A DNA stretch of 64,000 nt from Oscillospiraceae bacterium (GCA_021200565.1 JAJQGJ010000012.1:133464-197463); one strand, 5' to 3'; positions 24,496 to 33,625 are shown, counted from the first letter of the stretch. The notes: a model not told the origin generated them from the letters alone. Numbers and translations: made by a program.

Positions 24496-25242
24496 TCAGT
24501 ACGGACTATCAAACTCCGCTTCGGCTTTCTCTACCGCTTCTTCAAGCGTCATGCCGGTGAAGTTCTGGGCTCCTAAGTATCTTCCCGACTTCTTGTCATC
24601 GACGAAGACGCCGACCACTGCGCCGGGGATTGCACTTTCTGGTGCATTCGGGGCATAAGGACCGCCTAAGTCAGTACGGCACCAGCCGGGGTCCGTCAGA
24701 TTAATCATGACATTCGTGCCCTGAAGCTTCGAGCCAAGGTCGATTGTCACCTTGTCAAGAGCCGCTTTGCTTGCAGAATAGCCAGCCTGCTCGGGCTCAA
24801 GCCTGATGCCGCTGGTGGTGTTCAGGATTCGCCCGAAGCCTCGCTCAATCATCTTCGGCAGGAAGTGATAGCAGATCATGATGGGCGAAACGGTGTTTAT
24901 AAGAAAGCTCTCGGTGTAGTCTGACACAGGAGTTTTACAGTAATCAACCCGATAGGCAATCTGAAGCCCAGCATTGTTTAGGATGAGATCAACCGGCGTG
25001 CCACGCTCGTCTATTTCATGAAGCATAGCCTCGACTTCATCTGGCTTCGAGAGCTCAGCAGCCACTGAATAAGCATCGACTCCCTTTGCCTTGACTTCTT
25101 CAAGAAGTCCCTCGGTGTGTTCAAGTTTTCTGCTGTGAAGAATGAGATTGCAGCCCTGCTCCGCTAAGAAGAGCGATACAAGCCGTCCGATTCCTCTGCT
25201 CGAGCCGGTCACAAGTGCCCAGCGATTTTTTACGTTTACCAT
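24496..25242 (-). CDS. Short-chain dehydrogenase/reductase (SDR)
   Basis: 248 aa, classical SDR. The cofactor motif TGSSRGIG lies near the N-terminus, followed by LNNAG. The active site is NTTSG with Ser, then GYSASKAAL with Tyr-x3-Lys. The substrate cannot be predicted. The ATG at 25242 is preferred over the GTG at 25251 because AAAGGTG precedes it at better spacing. The IMPase gene ends 12 bases upstream, so the two probably share a transcript. Confidence 0.9.
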   Translation of the reverse strand: MVNVKNRWALVTGSSRGIGRLVSLFLAEQGCNLILHSRKLEHTEGLLEEVKAKGVDAYSVAAELSKPDEVEAMLHEIDERGTPVDLILNNAGLQIAYRVDYCKTPVSDYTESFLINTVSPIMICYHFLPKMIERGFGRILNTTSGIRLEPEQAGYSASKAALDKVTIDLGSKLQGTNVMINLTDPGWCRTDLGGPYAPNAPESAIPGAVVGVFVDDKKSGRYLGAQNFTGMTLEEAVEKAEAEFDSPY

Positions 25243-25254
25243 CTGCTTCACCTT

Positions 25255-26043
25255 TCATTTCTGTTTCGAAATTATCCCGCTTTCGGCTATTATATTCATA
25301 TTTCCGGCTACTACTGATGTCTTTTCGAGGGACAGCCTGACTTCCTGACCGGAAAGATTGACTAAGCTTCCGCCGCTTTCTTTTAGTATGAGTGCTGCCG
25401 CAGCATAGTCCCATGGCGAAAGCGTCGCCTCGAAATAGAGCCCCGCCCTGCCGCATGCGACGTGGCAGATGTCGAGAGCTGCAGAGCCCATCCGTCGGAT
25501 GTCCTGGCATTTTCCGAAGACTTTTCTCAGCAGTTCAAACGTCAGATCCGTGAGCTCCGGATTATATGGAGCCGTCCCGAAAAGGACGATTGAATTGCCA
25601 AGAGGCGCATCGCTCACATGGATCGGCTTGCCGTTCAGCAATGCATCCTCGCCCGCTTTAGCCTCAAAAAATTCATCGGCATTCGGGTCGTAAACTGCGC
25701 CGTAGAAAGGCTCGCCGTGCTTGTACCAGGCGACGGAAATCGCACAGTTGCCCATCTGGTGGATGAAATTTGTGGTGCCGTCAATCGGGTCGATGATAAA
25801 TGTGTCATCGGCTTTTATGTTGCCCTTTTCCGCCGACTCCTCCGAAACGAACTCCGCACCGGGAACAAGCTCCGAAATGGCAGCAATAAGCCTCTCCTGA
25901 ACCTGCCTGTCATACTGAGTGACAAGGTCTTTCGCCGAGGTTTTCTCGGTGATCTGAAGGTCAGCGGCAGAGAGGATTATCTTGGAGGTAGAAAGGATGG
26001 TGTGGCGGAGGGAGGAAATTGTGAAGAACAGTGATTCTGACAT
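25255..26043 (-). CDS. Inositol monophosphatase family protein
   Basis: 262 aa, metal-dependent phosphatase fold. Motif A is FIIDPIDGTTNF near residue 85, the upstream metal Glu lies in FVSEESA, and motif B is SPWDYAAAALIL near 215. The family acts on inositol phosphate, fructose-1,6-bisphosphate, PAP or NADP; sequence alone does not decide. It lies between nadE and the SDR gene on the same strand. Confidence 0.9.
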   Translation of the reverse strand: MSESLFFTISSLRHTILSTSKIILSAADLQITEKTSAKDLVTQYDRQVQERLIAAISELVPGAEFVSEESAEKGNIKADDTFIIDPIDGTTNFIHQMGNCAISVAWYKHGEPFYGAVYDPNADEFFEAKAGEDALLNGKPIHVSDAPLGNSIVLFGTAPYNPELTDLTFELLRKVFGKCQDIRRMGSAALDICHVACGRAGLYFEATLSPWDYAAAALILKESGGSLVNLSGQEVRLSLEKTSVVAGNMNIIAESGIISKQK

Positions 26044-26080
26044 AGTTGTTTCTCCCGAGTAAAATTCCCTTATTTATTCA

Positions 26081-26815
26081 TTACTCACTATACAAAAACG
26101 TCTCAAACCTCTTCAGCTTAAACCGATTGATCCTGTTCAGCCGGTCAATTCTTGCCTTGGTTTCCGGCTCGGGCTCGATTCCTTCACGGATATACTCATC
26201 AAGCTCCTTATAGGTGAAGCCTAGGTTATCCTCATCGGTCTTGCCGCAAAGACCGTCAAGCGGCGGCTTTTCAACGAACTTTTCGGGAAGCCCCAAGTAC
26301 CTTCCGATAGCCTTGACCTCCTGAACGGTGAAATTGGAAATCGGTCCGAAATCCCCTGCGCCGTCGCCATAGAGCGTCGCATAGCCGACCCAGTCTTCAG
26401 ACAGATTACAGGTGTTGGCAACTCTGCCGTTATTACTCTGCGCAACGGCATAAAGAACGGTCATCCTGACTCTCGGAGGAATATTGGTGGAGGTTGCAAC
26501 AGACGGTTCAAAGCCGAGAGACTTCTTGAGAGCCTCGACAGTCTCGCCGATGTTGACTTCAATACTGCGAATACCGAGTATCTCGCAGAGCTCCCGTGAA
26601 TACCCGATGTCGAACTGCTCTCCCTGCGGCATAAGAACGCCTATGACACGCTCTTTTCCGAGAGCCTTGACGAGGAGTGCAGCCGTTACCGAGCTGTCCT
26701 TTCCTCCGGAAATGCCTAAAACTGCGTTGCAGTCGGGACCATTCTTAGAGAACCAGTCTCTGATCCATTCAACGCAGGCTTCTGCCGCTTTTGAAGCTGT
26801 GAATGTGTATGACAT
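26081..26815 (-). CDS. nadE: NAD synthetase, ammonia-dependent
   Basis: Final step of NAD synthesis: amidates deamido-NAD using ATP and ammonia. The PP-loop motif SGGKDSS is at about 35-41. The substrate blocks NTCNLSEDWVGYAT and GDFGPI are present, as is the late KPPLDGLCGKTDEDNLG. At 244 aa it lacks the N-terminal glutaminase domain, so it should use free ammonia. A family A repeat fragment lies just upstream. Confidence 0.95.
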   Translation of the reverse strand: MSYTFTASKAAEACVEWIRDWFSKNGPDCNAVLGISGGKDSSVTAALLVKALGKERVIGVLMPQGEQFDIGYSRELCEILGIRSIEVNIGETVEALKKSLGFEPSVATSTNIPPRVRMTVLYAVAQSNNGRVANTCNLSEDWVGYATLYGDGAGDFGPISNFTVQEVKAIGRYLGLPEKFVEKPPLDGLCGKTDEDNLGFTYKELDEYIREGIEPEPETKARIDRLNRINRFKLKRFETFLYSE

Positions 26816-26839
26816 GATAAAATCCCCTTTGTGATGCGT

Positions 26840-26883
26840 ACCCTCTCTGTCAGCTTCGCTGACATCTCCCCCAGAGGGGGAGA
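26840..26883. repeat. Repeat family A fragment
   Basis: ACCCTCTCTGTCAGCTTCGC, then a CTCCCCC/GGGGGAG hairpin: the left half of the family A element only. Confidence 0.6.
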
Positions 26884-26895
26884 CAAGTTACTATT

Positions 26896-27189
26896 CTACC
26901 AAAGAAATTGCGAGAGGAAAAATGCCGATATTGCTAATTGCAAACCGAACGCTATGATGTTTATAGCCCAAAAATACCAGTGCTTCGTTTTGTGGCGGAA
27001 GAGGTGCATTCCGAGTAGTGCTCCTGCTGCTCCGCCGATGAAGCCTAAAGTGAGAAGAGCTTTTTCGCTGATGCGCCACTCTCCTCTCTTCGCACGTCTC
27101 TTATCGATGCCATACATCACGAAAGTAGCGAAGCTCATCAACAGAAGATAGCCAAAATACATCAGTACGAAAAAGCTCTCATAAATCAT
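26896..27189 (-). CDS. DUF1294 small membrane protein
   Basis: 97 aa with about three transmembrane helices. The family core is visible: FVMYGIDKRRAKRGEWRISE followed by LLTLGFIGGAAGALLGMHLF and RHKTKHWYF. The ATG lies 1 base beyond the ackA stop, so translation is probably coupled to ackA. Function unknown. Confidence 0.88.
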   Translation of the reverse strand: MIYESFFVLMYFGYLLLMSFATFVMYGIDKRRAKRGEWRISEKALLTLGFIGGAAGALLGMHLFRHKTKHWYFWAINIIAFGLQLAISAFFLSQFLW

Positions 27190-27190
27190 A

Positions 27191-28402
27191 TTACTTGTTC
27201 TCCGAAACTACTGCGAGGGTGTCACGGGCGATAAGAAGCTCCTCATTTGTGGGAACGATCCAGACCTCAACCTTAGAGTTCTCAGTGGAAATCTTCACGA
27301 GCTTGCCACGGGTGTGGCTGTTGAGCTCTTCGTCGATCTCGATGCCCATATAGCTCATGTCCTTGCAGACTCCGCCTCTTACTTCCGAAGAATTCTCGCC
27401 GATACCGCCGGTGAAGAGAATAGCGTCGAGACCGTTCATTGCAGCAGCATATCCGCCGATATACTTCTTGATCTGGTATGTGAGAATATCGAGGGTGATC
27501 TGTGCTCTCTCGTTGCCCTCGGCTGCTGCTGCGCAGATTTCACGGTTATCGGAGCCAACTCCGCTCATGCCTAAGAAGCCGGACTTCTTGTTCATATACT
27601 CGCTCATCTCGTGAGCTGAGAAGCCGTGCTTTTCCATGACATAGGTGACAGCCGATGGGTCAACGCTTCCGCATCTTGTGCCCATGAGAAGACCGTCCAA
27701 AGGCGTGAAGCCCATTGTGGTGTCAACCGACTTTCCGCCATCAACAGCGGTGATGGATGAGCCGTTTCCGAGGTGGCAGGAAACTATCTTGAGTTCTGAT
27801 AAAGGCTTGCCCATAGCGTCGGAAAGAGCCTTGGTTACGAATCTGTGAGAGGTGCCGTGGAAGCCGTACTTTCTCACCTGATAATTCTTATAGTCCTCAT
27901 AAGGAAGACCGAACATATAAGCCTTCGGGGGCATTGTCTGGTGGAAAGCGGTGTCGAAGACTGCAACCTGGGGAGTGCCGGGAGCCAAGACCTTCTTGCA
28001 CGCACGAAGTGCGAGTGCATTCGGATGATTGTGAACAGGTGCGAGCTCAGACAGAGCATCGATGTCCTCGATGACCTTGTCGGTGACTAAAGTTGTCTCC
28101 TTATAGAGCTCGCCGCCGTGAACAACTCTGTGTCCGACAGCACTGATTTCGCTCATAGAGTCAATAACCTTGCCCTCGCCGGAGGTCAAGACCTCAACAA
28201 GCTTCTCGAAAGCTTCCGTGTGGGTGGGGAAACTGACATCTTCACTGATTTCAACGCCCTTTGAGGGAACCTTATGGGAAAGATGTCCGTCAATTCCGAT
28301 TCTGTCGCAGTTGCCCTTTGCAAGAACCGATTCATCATCCATATTGAGAAGCTGATACTTAAGTGAAGAGCTTCCCGCATTTACTACCAATACTAAATTC
28401 AT
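27191..28402 (-). CDS. ackA: Acetate kinase
   Basis: Makes ATP and acetate from acetyl phosphate, the main energy-yielding end of fermentation. 403 aa, normal length. The landmarks are VLVVNAGSSSLKYQL at the start, VGHRVVHGGE, FDTAFHQTMP, RKYGFHGTSHRFV, and FTGGIGENS near the end. The ATG at 28402 follows GAAAGGAAG; the 23-residue extension in the track is not needed. No phosphotransacetylase gene is next to it. A good promoter lies about 40 bases upstream. Confidence 0.97.
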   Translation of the reverse strand: MNLVLVVNAGSSSLKYQLLNMDDESVLAKGNCDRIGIDGHLSHKVPSKGVEISEDVSFPTHTEAFEKLVEVLTSGEGKVIDSMSEISAVGHRVVHGGELYKETTLVTDKVIEDIDALSELAPVHNHPNALALRACKKVLAPGTPQVAVFDTAFHQTMPPKAYMFGLPYEDYKNYQVRKYGFHGTSHRFVTKALSDAMGKPLSELKIVSCHLGNGSSITAVDGGKSVDTTMGFTPLDGLLMGTRCGSVDPSAVTYVMEKHGFSAHEMSEYMNKKSGFLGMSGVGSDNREICAAAAEGNERAQITLDILTYQIKKYIGGYAAAMNGLDAILFTGGIGENSSEVRGGVCKDMSYMGIEIDEELNSHTRGKLVKISTENSKVEVWIVPTNEELLIARDTLAVVSENK

Positions 28403-28442
28403 AAATAACTTCCTTTCGGTTTGAAGTATTATTTCCATAAAA

Positions 28443-28471
28443 ATTATACAATATGAGGCGGGAAAAATCAA
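28443..28471 (-). promoter_or_regulatory. ackA promoter
   Basis: Minus strand TTGATT, 17-base spacer, TATAAT. Confidence 0.75.
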
Positions 28472-28492
28472 GAGAAAGTGCGGATTTCGCAG

Positions 28493-28981
28493 TTATTTTT
28501 CGTATCGGATAAAGTAGCAGTCGTCGTCTTCCCGATACTCCGTTTTTCTGAACCCGTGCCGCTCATAGAAACGAGCCGCACCTTCGTTGTCCTCGTGAAC
28601 CCCGAGGGCAATCGGTCGGACGCCGTATTCGTCATAAATCGCCTTTATTACCGTCTCAAGGACATAACCGCCGATGCCGAGATTACGATAGCAGTTGTCG
28701 ATGATGAAGTTCATAAGCCTGTAGAAGGGCTGTTCGCTCATTTCCGGCGGGTCGGTCTCCCACGGTATCGCCTCGCCCAGAAGAATCACGCCGATATAGA
28801 CATCATCGCAAATAATCGCATAGGTGTGCCCGATGCAACCGTGTTCCAAGCCGTACTGCGTATACTCCATAATGGTGTCCATATCGTCGACCCAGTCCTC
28901 GCTGATGTCCTCCCGGTGGATGGCTTTCACCCTATCTATATTCTCGGGCGTGAGGTATTCAAGTTTTAATCTCTGGTTCAT
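28493..28981 (-). CDS. GNAT family N-acetyltransferase
   Basis: 162 aa. The acetyl-CoA-binding core is at NLGIGGYVLETVIKAI (about 99-114), and the C-terminal ARFYERHGFRKTEY is typical of the fold. The substrate is unknown. The start overlaps the end of tmcAL by 4 bases, and ogg also overlaps tmcAL, so three genes form a tightly packed unit. Confidence 0.85.
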   Translation of the reverse strand: MNQRLKLEYLTPENIDRVKAIHREDISEDWVDDMDTIMEYTQYGLEHGCIGHTYAIICDDVYIGVILLGEAIPWETDPPEMSEQPFYRLMNFIIDNCYRNLGIGGYVLETVIKAIYDEYGVRPIALGVHEDNEGAARFYERHGFRKTEYREDDDCYFIRYEK

Positions 28982-30057
28982 GTCGATATTTTAAACTCCC
29001 TCGAAAATTCGGAGCGATAGCTCCCCTGCTCCGCTCTTGCGAAGTGCCATAGCTTTGAAGCCCGCTCTGTGAGCTCAGCGTTCCGTTCAGATATTTTTGA
29101 AAGCTCCACAAGCGAAGTCGAAACGGATATAGTGCCCGACTTCTTGATTTCGCCCAAGAGATCAATACCCGCTTGATTGGCAGCTAAGATTCTTGCGTAT
29201 GGTGGCTCAGTGGCGGTTTCGCCTGCTCTGATTCCAAGAGCCGCTTGCAGGACTTCACGGCGAACTCTGGCGTGGGTGACGTTTCGGGTTTTCACGAGAG
29301 AGTAGAGCTCGTCCAGATTTGAGGCTTGCATAGCATATTTTTCAATTCTCGGGTTGCCCGAGTCCTGAAACGCTGCAAGGCTTAGAATAAGCTTATCAAT
29401 ATTTTCTATGAAAGATAAATCCGTAGGCACTTCTGGAACGAATTCTGAAATGTCCTCACTGTTCCGTAGCATCTCCCGGATTTTCATAGCTGAAACAGTA
29501 TCGGCAAGCTCGAGACTATCATGCGAAATGTTTCTCTGAACAGTAAAAGGCTCTATGCCGGTATTTTTAAGTTTACGGATATATTCTATAGCGAGAGTAT
29601 TGTTTGCGCCGCTTAGTATATCATCTCCGAGTAACCTTGCAGTCGCCTGCGGATAAGTGAGCCCGTCCGACATAAGAGCCTTGATTTCAGAGGGATTAAT
29701 GCTGTCAATAGCATCGGCACAGGCTTGAAGCCTCCGGACATCTCCGCACTCGGAGCCGAAAGAGAGCGCATCCACACAACCGAGCCGTGAAAGTATGCTC
29801 ACACCTGCCCGGGCGAAATCCTCAGCGCTCGAGAGCGAATAGGGCATCGGGAGCTCCAGAACCAGGTCAACGCCATTCTGAACGGCTGCTCTTGCCCTTG
29901 ATCCCATATCACAGATGGCGATGTCGCCTCGCTGGACGATATTCCCGCTCATCACGGCTATTATCCGGTCATAGCCGGCTTCACGGGTAGCCTGAATCTG
30001 GCGGATGTGTCCATTGTGGAACGGATTATATTCGGCAATGATGCCGGCAGTTTTCAC
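28978..30057 (-). CDS. tmcAL: tRNA(Met) cytidine acetate ligase, TmcAL family
   Basis: 359 aa. In B. subtilis TmcAL uses acetate and ATP to make N4-acetylcytidine at the wobble position of elongator tRNA-Met. The nucleotidyltransferase motif EYNPFHNGH is at about 9-17, with VMSGNIVQRGDIA, ELPMPYSLSSAEDFA and SFGSECGD as further family blocks. The link to ackA, two genes away, may be chance, though both handle acetate. It overlaps ogg by 4 bases at its start. Confidence 0.9.
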   Translation of the reverse strand: MKTAGIIAEYNPFHNGHIRQIQATREAGYDRIIAVMSGNIVQRGDIAICDMGSRARAAVQNGVDLVLELPMPYSLSSAEDFARAGVSILSRLGCVDALSFGSECGDVRRLQACADAIDSINPSEIKALMSDGLTYPQATARLLGDDILSGANNTLAIEYIRKLKNTGIEPFTVQRNISHDSLELADTVSAMKIREMLRNSEDISEFVPEVPTDLSFIENIDKLILSLAAFQDSGNPRIEKYAMQASNLDELYSLVKTRNVTHARVRREVLQAALGIRAGETATEPPYARILAANQAGIDLLGEIKKSGTISVSTSLVELSKISERNAELTERASKLWHFARAEQGSYRSEFSREFKIST

Positions 30058-30875
30058 GCTTCCTCACTCCTAATATAGTCAAATAGGAACAGCTGGGCGA
30101 TGCCCTCGATGCCTTTGGTGCACTCCGGAAGACCGTCGGGATAATACTTTGCGACGGCCCGCTTGATCCAGACGTCCACCGGGAACGCCTCCATGAAGCC
30201 TAAGCCATAGAGAAGCGTGCAGTCGGCTACTTTATTGCCGACCCCGCAGATGCGCATAAGCTCTTTCTTGGCGTCGGGATAGGACATTTTGCGGCAGGCT
30301 TCAAGCGAAATCTCGCCGGATGAGACCATCTTTCCGGCATCAACCAAGTATCTTGCCCGGTAGCCAGAATGAAGGAACTGCAGGCTTTCTGGCGTTTCGA
30401 GCGCCAGCTCTTCTGCCGTCGGAAAGCCGTCGAAATGCTCAACAAGTCTCGCAAGTATGCTCTTGATTCTTGGAATATTGTTATTCTGAGAGATTATGAA
30501 GGCGATAAGCCCTTCCCACGGATCCTGCCGAAGAATCCTGAGACCCTCGCACTTTTCACAGGCGAGCTTCAGGGTGGGATCCTGGCTCAACCTTTCCCGA
30601 ATTTCTCCCCAATCGGTGCCGAGATCGAAATAGTCATACCAGACATTTCTGAACTCGTCCTCGGTGGTATTCTCAAAGAGAATCCCGTCGTCATTCTCAG
30701 ATATGTATAGCTCACGGTTGACATAATAGCCGTGATACCTGCCGTCGCCTATACATTCCCACCTGAATGCCTGCCCGCAATCAAGAGTCTTCCCTAAATT
30801 CAGGTGGTCGACTTTGACGAGAACGCCGGCGGCTGTAGACTTATATGTTATGTTTTCGACTTTTTGTTTTAACAT
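30054..30875 (-). CDS. 8-oxoguanine DNA glycosylase, OGG1 type
   Basis: 273 aa. The N-terminal OGG domain has LDCGQAFRWE. The helix-hairpin-helix GPD motif follows: ICGVGNKVADC, whose Lys is the expected catalytic nucleophile, and FPVDVWIKR, whose Asp completes the active site. It removes oxidised guanine and nicks DNA. The ATG at 30875 seems better than the GTG at 30887, but neither has a strong ribosome site. It heads the ogg-tmcAL-GNAT unit. Confidence 0.88.
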   Translation of the reverse strand: MLKQKVENITYKSTAAGVLVKVDHLNLGKTLDCGQAFRWECIGDGRYHGYYVNRELYISENDDGILFENTTEDEFRNVWYDYFDLGTDWGEIRERLSQDPTLKLACEKCEGLRILRQDPWEGLIAFIISQNNNIPRIKSILARLVEHFDGFPTAEELALETPESLQFLHSGYRARYLVDAGKMVSSGEISLEACRKMSYPDAKKELMRICGVGNKVADCTLLYGLGFMEAFPVDVWIKRAVAKYYPDGLPECTKGIEGIAQLFLFDYIRSEEA

Positions 30876-30888
30876 TCTTTTCACCACT

Positions 30889-30978
30889 TGTAGGGATGGA
30901 TATACAGGTTGCTCCGCAACCTGCCCGCCCGTTTTCTCGGAAGCACACGTTTTCGGGCGGATAATATCCGCCCCTACA
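30889..30978. repeat. Repeat family B, divergent copy
   Basis: The right arm, GGGCGGATAATATCCGCCCC and TACA, is intact. The left arm is altered (TGTAGGGATGGATATACAGG), and the centre carries an AGGTTGC/GCAACCT hairpin that also appears at 50944. It lies between ogg and the DUF6062 gene. Confidence 0.7.
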
Positions 30979-30980
30979 TA

Positions 30981-31670
30981 TTATGCGTCCCTGCCTGTCA
31001 GGAATTTTATCGCCCTCTCAATCGAATCCCTTGAGTTGCCCCAGTCGGCATCCGGTCCTGAGTTGCGGTAGTCATACATCGAGCAATAGTGGGAGACGTC
31101 GTCATAGAGTTCATTGCAGTATTTTCCAGCAAGGTCGATGCAGGTTGAGATGAATGTGGACTGATATTTCTTATTCAGGTCGCTCTGGGCTTTACTGATG
31201 AGCAGGTCGCAGTCGTGCATGCAGATAAAGGGCTGCTCCGAGAAGAGCCTTCTGAAATCCTCAGAGTTTTCATACATGTCGAAGACAGTGACCATAAGCC
31301 GTTCCATTCCCCAGTCGACCTTGGAACAGACAAAGCAGGAATGGTCATACTCGCCGATGGCTTTACTCTTCTTCGAGTTGGAAGCGAAGAGCCCTTTCTT
31401 CTCGAAAACGTCGTGGTTGATGGTTTCAAGGTGAGTCTGGAGCATGAGAGCGAGCGAAAGGCGGTTCTTCTGTTTAAGCATCATATTATAGTGCTCACGG
31501 CAGAAGCCGAGGCGGTTGGTTTCGATTCTGACGTCTGGCTCCATCATTGCTGCGCCCATTATGTACTCAATAGTCCGTTTTTCGAGCATTTCCCGCATGG
31601 TGCAGATAGGACACCCGCACTTCGGCTCGAATATTTCATTTATCGGTATGGTTAATATGCTTTCTCGCAT
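30981..31670 (-). CDS. Cys-rich cytoplasmic protein, DUF6062-like
   Basis: 229 aa, no signal or membrane segment. Cys/His clusters recur along the chain: CGCPIC (18-23), GFCREH, CFVC, and FICMHD. The spacing suggests two pseudo-repeated metal-binding modules. I believe this corresponds to DUF6062, but from memory only. It has its own promoter and lies between repeats and the ECF sigma gene on the opposite strand. No catalytic motif is evident; iron-sulfur or zinc binding is the likely property. Confidence 0.6.
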   Translation of the reverse strand: MRESILTIPINEIFEPKCGCPICTMREMLEKRTIEYIMGAAMMEPDVRIETNRLGFCREHYNMMLKQKNRLSLALMLQTHLETINHDVFEKKGLFASNSKKSKAIGEYDHSCFVCSKVDWGMERLMVTVFDMYENSEDFRRLFSEQPFICMHDCDLLISKAQSDLNKKYQSTFISTCIDLAGKYCNELYDDVSHYCSMYDYRNSGPDADWGNSRDSIERAIKFLTGRDA

Positions 31671-31702
31671 AGCGATGCCTTCTTTCGGGGGGATTTGATT
31701 AT

Positions 31703-31731
31703 ATTATAGAATATTTACGGGGAGTTTGCAA
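31703..31731 (-). promoter_or_regulatory. Promoter of DUF6062-like gene
   Basis: Minus strand TTGCAA, 17-base spacer, TATAAT. Confidence 0.7.
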
Positions 31732-31773
31732 GTGGCTGAACTTGTATTCTCCCCAAATTCACAGTAAAATAAA

Positions 31774-31802
31774 TGTAACGCACCGGGCAAAAACCGTGTC
31801 TA
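31774..31802 (+). promoter_or_regulatory. Candidate ECF-type autoregulatory promoter
   Basis: TGTAAC, 17 bases, TGTCTA, just upstream of the ECF sigma gene. The AAC-type -35 and the GTCTA-type -10 resemble ECF promoters rather than sigma-A ones. Confidence 0.55.
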
Positions 31803-31817
31803 TATAGGTGAAAGGGT

Positions 31818-32384
31818 GTGAGAGCTTTGGATGACAATGCTATTATCGAACTATACTGGGTGCGTTCTGAGAGTGCTATTGACGAAACTGACCGCAAGTA
31901 TGGCGGGTATCTGAGTACCATCGCCTACAACATTCTTCATAGTTGGGAAGACTCGTCGGAGGCGGTCAACGATACATATCTTCGGGCTTGGGACAGCATG
32001 CCTCCCGAAAGACCGAATATCCTGTCCGCATTTCTCGGAAAGATTACCCGCAGGATTTCTCTCAACAAGCGAAGAGACCAAAGAGCCGAAAAGCGTGGCG
32101 GCGGGGAGATTGATTTGGTTTTAGATGAGCTCGCAGAAAGCTTGCCATCAAAGTCTTCCGTTGAAGAGGAAGTCGACGCAAAAGCTCTCACCGAAACACT
32201 TAACAGATTCTTAGGAAGCCTCAAAGAAGCCGAGCGAGACATGTTCCTAAGGCGTTACTGGTACATGGATTCGATTAAGGACATCGCCGAAATGTTAGGT
32301 TGCGGGGAAAGTAAGGTCAAAACGACGCTCTTCCGCACCCGCAAAAAACTGCTTGCAACCATAGAAAGCGAGGGATTAATATGA
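31818..32384 (+). CDS. ECF-family RNA polymerase sigma factor
   Basis: 188 aa. Region 2 is at about 25-90 (YLSTIAYNILHSWEDSSEAVNDTYLRAWDSMP) and region 4 at about 125-180 (LKEAERDMFLRRYWYMDSIKDIAEMLG, then SKVKTTLFRTRKKL). Region 3 is absent, as expected for an ECF sigma. Start GTG at 31818 is uncertain; TTG three codons on is an alternative with better spacing to AAAGGGTG. The next gene overlaps by 4 bases and encodes a membrane protein of the expected anti-sigma type. Confidence 0.9.
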   Translation: MRALDDNAIIELYWVRSESAIDETDRKYGGYLSTIAYNILHSWEDSSEAVNDTYLRAWDSMPPERPNILSAFLGKITRRISLNKRRDQRAEKRGGGEIDLVLDELAESLPSKSSVEEEVDAKALTETLNRFLGSLKEAERDMFLRRYWYMDSIKDIAEMLGCGESKVKTTLFRTRKKLLATIESEGLI

Positions 32385-33625
32385 AGCCGATTGACGTTAT
32401 ATACGCCCTGAACGACGTTGACGATGAATACATCCTCCACGCCATGAACCCGAGCCGTAGGAGGGTTGTAAGCATAAGAAGAGTGATCATTGCGGCTATT
32501 ATAGTTATCCTCGCTGTGGTGTGTGCAACAAGCATTTATTCCAGTAAAACATTCAGATATGGTATTAAAACTGCTACCGATGACCCTGTTGATTCTGCTC
32601 TGAATTACCTTGAAAGTCTGGCTGATGAGGATTATGTATCGACAATAGAGGTATACGGCGGCATGATTTACGACCAGAGAACGGCTGAGGTTCTCGAATA
32701 TTGGGATAACACAGTCGATGAGCGTGATTGGAACGAAGACAACTTTGTTGTCGTCTATACTGAGTATTACGTCGAGTACGTTCACGACATGGTGCCTCTC
32801 AACGATGGTTACACTGCAAGGACATTTTGGATGGAATATAACGAAGCAACCAATGCCTGGTATTACTACGACGGCATGAGTGGAATTCCGTTCCTCGGTA
32901 TCTTTGAAGAAGACGGTTTAGGTCACAATGGTTGGACAAAGGACGACGTCGCCGCCTACAATGCCGCAACAGCATATCTTGAAGAAAACTTCTCCGATGT
33001 CGAGATTTGCGGGTACAAGCTTGATCACTCAAAGACCGTGGCAGTTATTGACGATTATCCCGAGCTTGCCGAAGAGCGTGACTGGCGTTGGACGCAATGG
33101 ACGACATACGACTACACTTTCTACGTTGTCTATGCAGAATACTATGCCGACTATGAGTACTCGGCTGTATGGCTCTGGATGGAAAAAGATGCTGAAACCG
33201 GTGAGTGGTCTTGCTACAAGGCAGATACAGAAGCAGAGCTCGAGTATGTGTATGTGACTCGTGAAGCTCCTCCAGGGCAGGATGAAAGGGCTTTGGAAGC
33301 GGCGACCCAAGCTATAAAGGCTTTGGCTGAAGATGAAAGCATTGAAAGCGTCTGTATGTACGGTTCGAAGGTCGACAGCGACCAGACACGCCTGGTGCTT
33401 ATCGACGATTCAAATCCCCTTGCCGAGGAGCGAGGCTGGAGCAGAGTTTACAAGACCTTCTATGTCATCTATGCCGAGTATCAGATCAGATACACTAACG
33501 GTGGAGCCGACGGTGTAATAGCTTACCTCTGGATGGAAAGAGATACGGAAACCGACGAGTGGTCGTGTTACTCTATAAAAGACATTACGGCGACCAAGTC
33601 GAGATTCTTATATAAGCCGATATAA
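32381..33625 (+). CDS. Anti-sigma-like membrane protein with three extracellular repeats
   Basis: 414 aa. A short cytoplasmic N-terminus (1-33) with a DVDDEYILHA motif, one transmembrane helix (about 34-52), then an outside region made of three repeats of about 90 residues (72-163, 194-281, 307-399). Each repeat runs from an A..YL/AIK helix through a V.VI-type strand, an ERDW/ERGW turn and (V)YAEYY to a WME.D.ET.EWSCY end. The ATG overlaps the sigma stop, so production is coupled. I infer an anti-sigma factor whose outer repeats sense a ligand or stress; no known anti-sigma domain was recognised. Confidence 0.7.
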   Translation: MKPIDVIYALNDVDDEYILHAMNPSRRRVVSIRRVIIAAIIVILAVVCATSIYSSKTFRYGIKTATDDPVDSALNYLESLADEDYVSTIEVYGGMIYDQRTAEVLEYWDNTVDERDWNEDNFVVVYTEYYVEYVHDMVPLNDGYTARTFWMEYNEATNAWYYYDGMSGIPFLGIFEEDGLGHNGWTKDDVAAYNAATAYLEENFSDVEICGYKLDHSKTVAVIDDYPELAEERDWRWTQWTTYDYTFYVVYAEYYADYEYSAVWLWMEKDAETGEWSCYKADTEAELEYVYVTREAPPGQDERALEAATQAIKALAEDESIESVCMYGSKVDSDQTRLVLIDDSNPLAEERGWSRVYKTFYVIYAEYQIRYTNGGADGVIAYLWMERDTETDEWSCYSIKDITATKSRFLYKPI

